This document shows, in pieces, positions 18,946-26,393 of a DNA stretch of 64,000 nucleotides. A model generated the notes under the pieces. That model was given only the letters and a program-made list of their open reading frames with translations. It did no database searches and was not told where the DNA came from. The DNA comes from Protula sp. h YS-2021. Its lineage: Eukaryota > Annelida > Polychaeta > Sabellida > Serpulidae. Position numbers and translations under genes: made by a program. The stretch's first letter is position 1. Each line of letters starts with the position of its first letter. The DNA is taken from contig OX457025.1 in the NCBI GenBank assembly GCA_949752745.1, positions 94,259,304 through 94,323,303 of the forward strand. Direction: 5' to 3'.

Positions 18946-19591
18946 CTTGACTGTGAATGGTTAAATGACTTGGTTCTTGGTCGTACACGGCTTTATCAAT
19001 ATATATATAATGGGTATCTTTTGGTAAAATGCCTGTACGAATACGCAGTTGATCATTCGTCTTCGGCTTCAAGTCAATGAACAAATAACCATGGGGTTTG
19101 CTGGTAGCATCTTGATAGGCTTCTATGACAAATTGTGATCTTCCAGGATACATTTGCCGCGCCAATGTACTGATTTGCTGACTGTCTCTCGGATTTTTAA
19201 ACAAAATGATATAATGGGTATTCAAACTAATAGTGCGCATCTCTTTCCCATGATGGAACAAATTATGCACAATAAAGATGATACTTAGATTTTGATGACT
19301 GCTACCCACACTAAAGAGACGTGTCATACGTTCATCGCTATGGCATTTGGTCATTAAGTCATCAAGGATGAGTACGTTTGGCTTTTTCGGGTTAAAACGC
19401 TCTTCAATGTCATCTGGAATGCCTTGGTAAAATGTCACACCTTTCATTCCCTTGTACAAGGGCTGATCGGCTGCATAGAGCCATAAAATGTTTTTCGGGT
19501 GAATCAACTTTTGTTCGAGAATTTCCCTGACCAGAGACGTCTTGCCACTGCCTGTAGGTCCAGAGACCAAGCATGTAAAGGGATGCTTCAT
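18938..19591 (-). CDS. A32/FtsK-like genome-packaging ATPase
   Basis: From ATG 19591 this is 217 aa. Walker A is SGPTGSGKTSL (K17-T18), Walker B is NVLILDDLM (D77-D78), followed by SSHQNLSIIFIVHNLF with a sensor-like Asn and ILFKNPRDSQQI. This family pumps DNA into capsids in Polintons and related viruses. A longer frame from a TTG at 19618 exists, but ATG 19591 is preferred because it overlaps the integrase stop as ATGA. No break is seen. Confidence 0.92.
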   Translation of the reverse strand: MKHPFTCLVSGPTGSGKTSLVREILEQKLIHPKNILWLYAADQPLYKGMKGVTFYQGIPDDIEERFNPKKPNVLILDDLMTKCHSDERMTRLFSVGSSHQNLSIIFIVHNLFHHGKEMRTISLNTHYIILFKNPRDSQQISTLARQMYPGRSQFVIEAYQDATSKPHGYLFIDLKPKTNDQLRIRTGILPKDTHYIYIDKAVYDQEPSHLTIHSQDV

Positions 19592-20706
19592 CTTTGAATG
19601 TCTGTTTCTTTCACCCAACTGTTAAACTTGTTTGGCCAACCTAACCACTTGACAAATAATTCTTTCACCCCTCCTCCTCGCCTTTTACGTGTTTTCAAGA
19701 CTTTTTCAATTCTGTACACAGATTCAATATCTTTGGTCACTTTCTGCAGTTCTTCCTCATAGAAATGCCCATCAATATCTTCGTCTAAAAAGTCTTTCAC
19801 ACGATACAAATGTATTCCCTGCTTCTTACAACGATGTGTGACTATGAAGACTTCTTGCGTCCATTTAACGTGATAATCCCGTTGAAACACATATTTAACG
19901 TGGGAAATGCGCACATGATCGCCAATGTTGAACTTGTACTTCTTCTTCTTCTTCTTCGGTTTCAATTTTAGTTTGTCGACATACATATACTTCCACACTT
20001 TCGATTCGTTGTCTTTACGAATCTCGGCTGGAGCATACTTATTCGGGAGGGAGCCATGAGGTCTATGGTTGTAGTTGTACACCAAGTCTGGAAGGATGTC
20101 TAAGTAACGGTAAGTTTGATTATGTAGAAAATACCGATACATCATCCCCTTTAGAGTACGAATGACTCTCTCAGCAAAGTTAGCTTTGGTTTCATTCTTT
20201 GTGGTATAGGCATGAATGCCCTCTTTCTTCAAAAATGCTTTGACCCATCTGTTTTTAAATTCCGTACCTTTATCGGACCTTAGAGTGCGTGGCCTTCGGG
20301 GTGTGTCATGAAAAATTTTTTGAAAGGCTTGTATGACGCTGGTATGTGATTTATTGGGGATTGGCTGTACCCACACATATTTGGAAAACACATCAATGAC
20401 AATGAGTAAAAAGCGTGTGCCATCATTATAGGGAGCTATGTTTCCCATATCAGCCAAATCCACATCCCACATGTCATCAATGCCTCGTGTAATCACACGT
20501 TGTCTTTTGAACCTGTATTTGACAGGTTGGAGTAAACTGAATGTATCTTGGTCCTGTAGCCATTTCTTCACTTGCGACTGTGTCACGGGTTGATCATGTT
20601 TTCTTAAGATGTGATACAGTTTGTAAGGACCAGCAAATGCCCCGGGCTGTCCAGGTTTAAAGTACATATTGGTCAAGTAGTCTTTCCACGTCGTCGTCGT
20701 CGACAT
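19588..20706 (-). CDS. Retroviral-type DDE integrase with C-terminal chromodomain
   Basis: From ATG 20706 this is 372 aa. The catalytic residues are visible as WDVDLADMG (D83), LRSDKGTEF (D145) and KANFAERVIRTLK (E179). An N-terminal helical part with K..QPVTQSQVKKWL precedes the core. A Lys-rich linker (KLKLKPKKKKKK) and SH3-like part follow, then a chromodomain (YRIEKVL, ELFVKWLGWP, NSWVKETDI). It would insert the element with a 6-bp stagger, which matches the CTCATT duplication. The chromodomain suggests targeting to methylated histone tails. The reading frame is intact. Confidence 0.93.
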   Translation of the reverse strand: MSTTTTWKDYLTNMYFKPGQPGAFAGPYKLYHILRKHDQPVTQSQVKKWLQDQDTFSLLQPVKYRFKRQRVITRGIDDMWDVDLADMGNIAPYNDGTRFLLIVIDVFSKYVWVQPIPNKSHTSVIQAFQKIFHDTPRRPRTLRSDKGTEFKNRWVKAFLKKEGIHAYTTKNETKANFAERVIRTLKGMMYRYFLHNQTYRYLDILPDLVYNYNHRPHGSLPNKYAPAEIRKDNESKVWKYMYVDKLKLKPKKKKKKYKFNIGDHVRISHVKYVFQRDYHVKWTQEVFIVTHRCKKQGIHLYRVKDFLDEDIDGHFYEEELQKVTKDIESVYRIEKVLKTRKRRGGGVKELFVKWLGWPNKFNSWVKETDIQR

Positions 20707-20955
20707 GGTCACGCCTCTACTAGAGTAGCCACTTGCTTTAGCACTTGCTTGACCCGTCTCGTTGACCGTCTCGAGTGAAAGAGGGGGCTGCTTACGGGAC
20801 ACACTGGACACGGTCTATTGGGTCACTGGAAAAGGGGGGGGGGCATGTGAAGTTTTTTACGAAACCGTTCACACCGAATGAAAACCACCTTCTCAACAGA
20901 ACAGCTTTATTATTTAACTCAACCAAACTTAACTCCACAAGTTTTTTTTTTTTTT
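20707..20955 (-). other. Intergenic: integrase leader and upstream poly(A) signal
   Basis: Contains a minus-strand AATAAA at 20911-20906 that fits the end of the gene at 20956-21288, a G-tract and a T-tract. No TATA box for the integrase block was found here. The promoter may be TATA-less, or the block may be read from farther upstream. Confidence 0.4.
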
Positions 20956-21288
20956 TTACAAATCAAGTATAGATACAATGGTGTGAATCCCTGGAGACCA
21001 TTGGTCTTCAATGAATACTAGCCAATGACTGAGTTCATCAAGTGTTATCGTATCTACACCATATTTCTCACAACGCTGATTTGCATTCTCTAACACTTTA
21101 TCTAAATGAATATAATATTTAGCTTCATTCCAATAAGTATAGACCCATGCAAAATGACAAGTATGTTCTGAACACTCTTCAAGTTGGCAAGCAGGACATA
21201 CTAAACAGGCAAACTTTTTTACAGCTAATAACATTTCTTCACAATAAGCTTTTTGCACAATATATTGTCTCAGTGTCATGTCCGCCAT
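20956..21288 (-). CDS. Helical Cys-containing accessory protein, member 1 of a three-gene family
   Basis: From ATG 21288 (MADMTLRQYIVQKAYCEEML) this is 110 aa. It has a CLVCPACQLEEC cluster, an AWVYTYWNEAKYY helix, then CEKYG and TLDELSHWLVF. The order Tyr-Trp helix, spacer, C..(Y/I)G, acidic helix recurs in the proteins at 21725-22192 and 22953-23386. These three look like diverged paralogues. Function is unknown. The TATA box at 21595-21588 has this ATG as its first downstream ATG. A minus-strand AATAAA lies about 45 nt after the stop. Confidence 0.6.
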   Translation of the reverse strand: MADMTLRQYIVQKAYCEEMLLAVKKFACLVCPACQLEECSEHTCHFAWVYTYWNEAKYYIHLDKVLENANQRCEKYGVDTITLDELSHWLVFIEDQWSPGIHTIVSILDL

Positions 21289-21327
21289 GATACAGCGCTC
21301 TCTAGCGCAGCGCGCGCGCTCTCTCAC

Positions 21328-21630
21328 TCAGTTTTTAGAGAGCACTACCTTCCCCACACTCTGCACAAGTTTGTCAAGTTCAGTCTGGGGGGGTTCTCCA
21401 CGTCGCCACACCCGTGAGCGTGAGCGGACTGGTGAGCGGCTGAGTGAGCGTTCTTCACGTCTCCACACCCGTGAGCGTGAGCGTGAGCGGACTGGTGAGC
21501 GGCTAGGCGACGCTGGCGGCGGCGACGCTGGCGACGGCGACGGCGGCGGCGACTGCTGAGTGAGCGGTGATGGTGGAGGCACAGTCTCTTTTATACCCCG
21601 GTCACACAACAGTTCCACAAGATTCTCCAT
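21328..21630 (-). CDS. Arg/Ser- and Pro-rich open frame (doubtful)
   Basis: A 100-aa frame from ATG 21630 with PPPSP and SPSRSPVRSRSRSRVWRRE-type repeats. The RS repeats come from a GAGCGT/GAGCGG DNA repeat, and a strong TATA box sits inside the 5' part. If that box is used, this region is mostly leader for the gene at 21288. However, both ends (MENLVELL and ELDKLVQSVGKVV) look protein-like. The frame is also the same as that of the 21288 gene, separated by a TGA. It could be a real RS protein or a split N-terminal domain. Confidence 0.3.
   Translation of the reverse strand: MENLVELLCDRGIKETVPPPSPLTQQSPPPSPSPASPPPASPSRSPVRSRSRSRVWRREERSLSRSPVRSRSRVWRRGEPPQTELDKLVQSVGKVVLSKN
21588..21595 (-). 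promoter_or_regulatory. TATA box (TATAAAAG, minus)
   Basis: Same GG(G)TATAAAAG context as other boxes in the element. The first downstream ATG on the minus strand is 21288. Confidence 0.6.
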
Positions 21631-21724
21631 GTTGACTTTGGGGGTTTACTCTAACATGTCTTCCTCCTGCAATAAAATATGTTTGAATATATCTGCTACT
21701 TCTTCTATCATCTTCTTTCTTTGT

Positions 21725-22192
21725 TCACGTTGAAACCATTGACATAAAATTAAATTTGCTAGCAAGAAAAACATTGCTGCTTGCTGCCGCTGCTTGCTGC
21801 TGCTGCGCTACTGAGTTAGAGTTGTTAGAGTTGTTAGTGTTAAAAGGGGTTTGGCTTACCTGACAAGGCTGACAAAGCTGCTCGGTTTCTTCTTCTTCCT
21901 CCTCCTCCTCAAATCCACAGCAATCTCTCAAATAATCCACCACGGTGAAATATGCTTCTACATCATTGCGGGCAGAATAGAGTGCAGAGTCAAAGTCAAA
22001 GTCAGGATCTTCTTCGAGTCCAATTGCGGCACATTCTCCAAGAAATCGTGAATAGAGTTCAGTCACATCAAGACTGTGATGTACAACATCCCAGTAAGCG
22101 TCCAAGTGATAAAGCTGATAGTCTGGAGTGCCGCAGCAAGCAAGTTTAGCAATCATCAAGTCAATATAAGCTTTTCTAAAACATGCGTCCAT
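21725..22192 (-). CDS. Helical accessory protein, member 2 of the three-gene family
   Basis: From ATG 22192 (MDACFRKAYIDLMIAKLACC) this is 155 aa. It has LDAYWDVVHHSLDV, FLGECAAIGLEEDPDFDFDS, then a poly-Glu run and an Asn/Gln/Ala-rich low-complexity tail (NNSNNSNS, QQQQAAAASS). The AYW helix and FL.EC..(I/L)...D.D.A block match the gene at 22953-23386. The low-complexity tail is absent from its relatives. No family is known to me. Confidence 0.6.
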   Translation of the reverse strand: MDACFRKAYIDLMIAKLACCGTPDYQLYHLDAYWDVVHHSLDVTELYSRFLGECAAIGLEEDPDFDFDSALYSARNDVEAYFTVVDYLRDCCGFEEEEEEEETEQLCQPCQVSQTPFNTNNSNNSNSVAQQQQAAAASSNVFLASKFNFMSMVST

Positions 22193-22220
22193 CTTTGCAG
22201 TGTGTGTGGTGTGGGGGCTT

Positions 22221-22436
22221 CTACTGTGCTTCACAGACCTTAAGTACTCCACACTTGCCGCAGAAGTTGTTTGGTTCACACATCATGCAATTGTACTTGT
22301 GGCAGTGGCAATCATAATCCTCCATATATCCGCAAGCACCGCAATAGTCGCACGTAAGTCCAAGTTGATTCTGTACATCCATATTCTCCAACTGAATTTC
22401 AGCCTGTCTTTTCTTGGATAACTTTGACACCTTCAT
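22221..22436 (-). CDS. Small Cys-rich zinc-binding-like protein (hypothetical)
   Basis: A 71-aa frame from ATG 22436, 12 nt after the PC4-like pseudogene. A basic helical start (MKVSKLSKKRQAEIQ) is followed by 12 cysteines: CDYCGAC, CHCHKYNCMMC, CGKCG and VC. The density and pairing suggest a zinc-binding domain. The cysteine style recalls the protein at 8653-9159. No separate TATA box is seen, so it may be read from the 22957 promoter. Confidence 0.55.
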   Translation of the reverse strand: MKVSKLSKKRQAEIQLENMDVQNQLGLTCDYCGACGYMEDYDCHCHKYNCMMCEPNNFCGKCGVLKVCEAQ

Positions 22437-22448
22437 CCGATCATACTT

Positions 22449-22891
22449 TTACAGCTTGATGATCGTTTTCTTGTCATGGCATTCCGTACACGGCGGTTCA
22501 ACTAAGGCTGAGTTGATGTGAGCCATCTCCCGAAGCAGTGTCTCCCATTCACCATCATTCATGTTGATGTAATATGTGTATTCTTTCCCTTCAAAAGGTG
22601 ATGTACGCACGAAGCTCACATAGCGCATGCCTTGATATGAAATGACTTCAAGCCACTTTGTTTCCGTTAAGTATAGTTTGAAGCCAATGTCACGGCATTT
22701 TTTCACGTTCTGACACACAATCTTCCACAAAGATGGTGAATAAGCGCACCATCTCTCTCCACGTTTGATGCGTAGAAATAATCCATATTGTCCACAGTAA
22801 TGGTTAAGTTTGCACTAATTTGAAAACTGCTGCCGCCGCCTTGGCTGCTGCCGCTGCGCTGCGCTGCTGTGCTGCTTGTCTTGTTCTCCAT
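22449..22891 (-). pseudogene. PC4-like paralogue 5, frameshifted
   Basis: From ATG 22891 a Ser/Gly-rich start (RSGSSQGGGSSFQ) leads into ISANLTITVDNMDYF. Similarity then moves to another frame near 22745-22755, inside a GAGAGAG run, and continues with SPSLWKIVCQNVKKC, GFKLYLTETKWLEVI, MRYVSF and INMNDGEWETLLREM to the stop at 22449. This matches the paralogue at 14429-14809 (KLSEHETVKVI, VRYVSF, INLNSNEWHALI). The break lies in a short dinucleotide run, so slippage or a sequencing indel are both plausible. It is the only PC4-like copy on the minus strand. Its promoter TATA overlaps the upstream stop codon. Confidence 0.6.
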
Positions 22892-22949
22892 GACTGCTAC
22901 ACTGTACACTGCTACACTGTACTGATGAGGTCCACACACACCCCACCCT

Positions 22950-22957
22950 CTTTTATA
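22950..22957 (-). promoter_or_regulatory. TATA box overlapping a stop codon (minus)
   Basis: TATAAAAG contains the TAA (22955-22953) of the preceding gene and lies about 60 nt before ATG 22891. This is the same arrangement as at 13348 on the plus strand. Confidence 0.75.
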
Positions 22958-23386
22958 CCCAACCATCCGCCGCTGAGTCAAGCTTTTCAAACTTCTTGCA
23001 AAGCTTTGAATTCACTTCCACTCGTCCATGGTTGAATCGAACAAGGTCTGATACATTCGTCATCAATGAAACATTATCATCATAAAACAAAATGATTCTT
23101 GCAGCTACACTTAACATGAGCTCCTCTGCCCAAATTGTATTCGCATGGATAAATGCTGAATCAATGTCGTAATAGGATAGTATATGTAGATCTTCGCATT
23201 CACGTAGAAACGAGTGGATGAAACGATCATTGGAATGGTCTTTCCAACAGCTTCCCAATGCTGATGCAAATTCTTCACTTGCTCCATCCATTCCGATTCA
23301 AAAGCAGGAAGCTTTGAAAACATCCAGTCAGCATAGTTTACTTTGAACACATCATCCATAGTCTCTGCACATCCGTGAAATGACAT
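22953..23386 (-). pseudogene. Helical accessory protein, member 3 of the family, frameshifted
   Basis: From ATG 23386 the first part (VFKVNYADWMFSKLPAF, LHQHWEAV) matches the family start. The second part (FLRECEDLHILSYYDIDSAF, ELMLSVAARIILFYDD) is in another frame, open from 23291 to the stop at 22953. The switch lies at about 23235-23250. Together they give the same layout as 21725-22192. The TATA box at 23448-23441 is about 60 nt upstream. Confidence 0.55.
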
Positions 23387-23440
23387 TACGGTGAAGGATT
23401 GCAGACTTTGTGATCTGCCGCGCGCTGCCGCCGCCGCCCC

Positions 23441-23448
23441 CTTTTATA
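23441..23448 (-). promoter_or_regulatory. TATA box (minus), 8 nt after the upstream stop
   Basis: AGGTATAAAAGGGGG context. It lies just beyond the TAA (23458-23456) of the acidic CARD-like gene and about 60 nt before ATG 23386. Confidence 0.7.
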
Positions 23449-23455
23449 CCTTTTT

Positions 23456-24607
23456 TTACATGTAAGTTTTCATGAGATGCTTGTAAAATCGCGGAGTCAT
23501 CTCATTGAAACCATCCAGAAAGGCTGTTGGTAAACCACCTGTTAAAGATTGTCTCATGACAATCACTAGAAAGTCGCCTGGTTTCCGATGCCCTAGTATC
23601 CATTGAAACAGCATTGACATGGTGAAATGTCCTTTTTCATAGAGGTAGGCCATCATATCATACACCTTAATGCGTTCTTCAAGGTATTTGAAACCATGTA
23701 GCATCATCTTTGCACATTTGGAATCGCGACCCTCATTCACTTGCTTCGGCTCTGGCAGACACAACGCCTTAAACTGTTCCTCATGAAGGAGTTTAAACAG
23801 TTGAACAAAACGCCGAGTCATGGCTTCGGTGAACTTTGGCTGTGACACCGGAACATCCTCTACACTTCCTTCTAGCATGAACATGAGCATAATGACAGTG
23901 TTCACTTCTTCCATTAGGTACATGTACGTGTGCTTGTCGAAAAAGCCTTCTTCACATAAACACCATAAAATGTTGCAATCAATCAGAGGAAGCACGGCTT
24001 GAAAGTTTCTTTTCAACAGCGTTACATCGTCCGTAGTCACAGGGATGGTCTTACTCGATTCAAATTTCAATTTCATATGCTTGTCTTCTTCATCATCGCT
24101 TAACATGTCCACTTCTGAATCCTCAGACTCCTCGTCCCCGCTGCTGGGCTCGCTGCCGGGCTCGCTGCCGGGGGGCTCGGCGGCAGCCAGGGCGGTGGCA
24201 GCCAGGGTGGTGGTACTCATTTCTTCGTTCAGTTGCTTCAATTGAGCTTTTAACTTTGCGCTGAGTTGTGTGTTTCTCCAATTGACAAGCGCATTTGCAA
24301 CCCAGAACGGGTAGTCGGGGCCCTCAGGATCTGGCATTCCTTCCTCTTTTCCTACTAGCTGTATATCTGACGGGGCAGCAGCAACGTTTATAACGTCTAG
24401 CGCTTCCTTAGGAGGGACGTCTAACCCTACCAGTTCGTTCTCCAAGTCTTTTTCAGCCTCTGCCACGTTAGCCAGGAATGTATCAATGTCCTCCACTGAT
24501 AATACACTATCAAAAGGTAACGGTTCCAACCCAAACAAGTCATCCATATCCATATCCATGTCCGTGTTGATAGATAGAGGAGGTGTATTCAGCAACGTCG
24601 CTTCCAT
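23456..24607 (-). CDS. Acidic protein with activation-domain-like N-terminus and CARD/death-fold-like C-terminal part
   Basis: This 383-aa protein has its own TATA box 61 nt upstream. Residues 1-50 have an acidic/hydrophobic pattern (DMDMDDLFGLEPLPFDS, EDIDTFL) like transactivation domains. At about 150-175 there is a Ser/Glu/Asp tract (SGDEESEDSEVDMLSDDEED). The second half is helical: LLKRNFQAVLPLIDCNILWC, LCEEGFFDKH, and near the end VYDMMAYLYEKGHFT, GHRKPGDFL and GLPTAFLDGF. The L..N...L...ID...L...L.E.G and P.DF......G...AF...F patterns resemble CARD domains, which act in cell-death and innate-immune signalling. This is pattern similarity only and needs a fold search. A nuclear regulator or apoptosis modulator are the two readings. 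The frame is intact. Confidence 0.65.
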   Translation of the reverse strand: MEATLLNTPPLSINTDMDMDMDDLFGLEPLPFDSVLSVEDIDTFLANVAEAEKDLENELVGLDVPPKEALDVINVAAAPSDIQLVGKEEGMPDPEGPDYPFWVANALVNWRNTQLSAKLKAQLKQLNEEMSTTTLAATALAAAEPPGSEPGSEPSSGDEESEDSEVDMLSDDEEDKHMKLKFESSKTIPVTTDDVTLLKRNFQAVLPLIDCNILWCLCEEGFFDKHTYMYLMEEVNTVIMLMFMLEGSVEDVPVSQPKFTEAMTRRFVQLFKLLHEEQFKALCLPEPKQVNEGRDSKCAKMMLHGFKYLEERIKVYDMMAYLYEKGHFTMSMLFQWILGHRKPGDFLVIVMRQSLTGGLPTAFLDGFNEMTPRFYKHLMKTYM

Positions 24608-24660
24608 GATCTAGCCCACCACACACACCTCGACAATAAGGGGGGGCTGCCCCCGGACCC

Positions 24661-24668
24661 CTTATATA
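24661..24668 (-). promoter_or_regulatory. TATA box (TATATAAG, minus)
   Basis: 61 nt before ATG 24607, preceded on the minus strand by an A-tract. The leader after it is G/C-tract rich. Confidence 0.7.
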
Positions 24669-25063
24669 TGAGCTTTTTTTTAATTTGGGGAGGGAGGGAG
24701 GGGGTGGGTGGGTGGTAATACACTTCATCAACGCTACAGCGCCTTCAGCACGCTTCAGCGGAAGCTGTTATTTCCAATCTCGTAATCACGCAACTGCACA
24801 AAATGACGTTTCGTTTATACTGCCATCCATTTCGTCAAGAAAAATGTGTGTGTGGAACCTAACACAAGTTTCAAAAAAATGATCTTTTAACTCTTCTTTT
24901 GGTTGTAGGGGGAGGGGTGGGGAGGGTGGTCGACAAAGATTCTTGGGGAGGGGTGGGGGGGGTGGTCGTCTCTGTGTATTGACAAGGAGGGGTGGGGGGG
25001 TGGTCATCAACATATAATTAACATAAAATTCCCGGGTACATTCCCCTTTATATGAACCAGCTA

Positions 25064-25133
25064 GGGGAGCGAAAGTTTACCAATAGGAACGCTCCTTTAA
25101 CGCTGCATTCTCATTGGTAAACTTTCGCTCCCC
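25064..25133. promoter_or_regulatory. Perfect 21-bp inverted repeat with CCAAT/ATTGG boxes, upstream of TATA (copy A)
   Basis: The arms are 25064-25084 (GGGGAGCGAAAGTTTACCAAT) and 25113-25133, an exact reverse complement, with a 28-nt spacer. It ends 10 nt before the TATA box. CCAAT sits at each inner arm end. It is likely a dyad binding site or hairpin controlling the RING gene. Confidence 0.75.
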
Positions 25134-25143
25134 TCTCCGCACT

Positions 25144-25151
25144 ATATAAGC
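25144..25151 (+). promoter_or_regulatory. TATA box of RING cassette A
   Basis: TATATAAG, 61 nt before ATG 25205 and directly after the inverted repeat. It is identical in context to the copy B box. Confidence 0.8.
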
Positions 25152-25204
25152 TCCAGCTCAGCCCATGCCTCTCCAGCCTTTGCAAGCCTTCGTCACCAGC
25201 AGCA

Positions 25205-25762
25205 ATGGAGTTTGAACACCATTTTGATTGTCAATTGGAAGTCTCGAGTGTTCGCACATACCACGATTTTCCGTTAAAGGTGCTTCATGATGAGCCGTAC
25301 AGGGAATTCTTCTGGGAAATCTTTCCCAATCCGACGAAGTACAACGTTGTATGTGTGCCAATCACTTACAACAGGATGATTACCGTTGGGAAAAAAATTC
25401 GGGACATTCATGAAGGGAATTATAGCAAAGCATTCCTCAGGCTGAACATCTTGGGAGAAGCCATGCCGTCGGTGCAAGAAGATGAGGAGTACCCTGGGTG
25501 GATGAGGTACTATTACCTCACCGACCTCTCCATCTGCCCAGGGTGCAATCACCCAATTCAATTCAGCAAAAGCATATCTTCACCCTGCGGACACCTCGCC
25601 TGCCTCCACTGCACGGTCAGCGCGGCATTGGCTGGGGCGCTAAACGACAACTATGTCATGCAATGCTTAAGTTGGCACCAAAAAACGAATTGCTATGTCT
25701 TTGCGCCCCAGCAAATGTCCGAATGCGGCAGACAAGTGAGAGACACCATCCACTTTGACTAA
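25205..25762 (+). CDS. RING-finger-like protein A
   Basis: This 185-aa protein has an N-terminal half of about 100 residues shared with copy B (YREFFWEIFPNPTK, ITYNRMITVGKKIRDIHEG, AFLRLN.LGE). A C-terminal RING-like finger follows: CPGCNHPIQ, SPCGHLACLHC and MQC, then NC and QQMSECGRQ. The final Cys of the last pair (C..C in copy B) is replaced by Ser here, so metal binding at one site may be altered. RING proteins act as ubiquitin ligases, and many large DNA viruses use them against host defences; that role is inferred. An AATAAA at 25770-25775 follows the stop closely. Confidence 0.75.
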   Translation: MEFEHHFDCQLEVSSVRTYHDFPLKVLHDEPYREFFWEIFPNPTKYNVVCVPITYNRMITVGKKIRDIHEGNYSKAFLRLNILGEAMPSVQEDEEYPGWMRYYYLTDLSICPGCNHPIQFSKSISSPCGHLACLHCTVSAALAGALNDNYVMQCLSWHQKTNCYVFAPQQMSECGRQVRDTIHFD

Positions 25763-25798
25763 AAAAAAAAATAAACCTCAGTGAGGAGCTTGTCTCCT

Positions 25799-25824
25799 GG
25801 CCGCGAGCGGCGCCGCTCGCGGCC
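25799..25824. other. Perfect 26-bp GC palindrome after RING gene A
   Basis: GGCCGCGAGCGG-CG-CCGCTCGCGGCC is its own reverse complement. It is preceded by a small AGGAG...CTCCT hairpin (25784-25798). It sits just after the poly(A) signal and is repeated after RING gene B. It could be a transcript-end hairpin or a replication or recombination structure. Confidence 0.85.
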
Positions 25825-26393
25825 GCCAACTATTAAAAAATAAGCAAACAAACCGTGTTTCCAAAGTATGCATGAGAATGGGAAATGCTTTTAAAAAAAA
25901 AAAAAACTCTCTGTCTCTCTCTGTCTCTCTCTCTCCACACCCCCCCCCCACCCCGTCTCGGCGTACACAACCCTCGTTCACTCGAGACGTCTCGGCACGC
26001 CATACCTTTTTTTTTCCCCAAAACTCCCATCTACCATCCACATATCACCCCCCCCCCCATACCATCCCCCCATACACAACGTTTTCACCGGTAGAACCGG
26101 AAACATACTTTCTTTCACTCGCAATCATTGCAACTGCATCAAATGACGTTTCGCGACGTTTCGTTTATGCTACCATCCATTTCGTCAAGAAAAATGTGTG
26201 TGGAACCTAACATAAGTTTCAAAAAATGATCTTTTAACTCTTTCTTTGGTTGTATGGGGGAGGGGTGGGGGGGGGGGTGGTTGTCAATACTCTGTACTCT
26301 GTACTCTGTACTCTGTGTATTGACAAGGAGGGGTGGGGGGTGGTCATTAACATAAAATTCTCGGGTACACTCCCCTTTTATATGAACCAGCTA

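Larger units (their letters stand above)
24780..26122. repeat. RING cassette copy A (tandem duplication, about 1.34 kb)
   Basis: The order in copy A is: CATCCATTTCGTCAAGAAAAATGTGTGTG, a G-rich subterminal repeat, a 21-bp inverted repeat, TATATAAG, the RING-like gene, GC palindrome, AAACCGTGTTTCCAAAGTATGCATG, a TCTC tract and a degenerate TIR-like piece with GAGACGTCTCGG. All of it recurs in the same order in copy B at 26123-27466. Flanks look far more alike by eye than the coding parts. The unit ends in sequence resembling the inner part of the terminal repeat, so the duplication may have arisen through terminal recombination. Confidence 0.8.
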
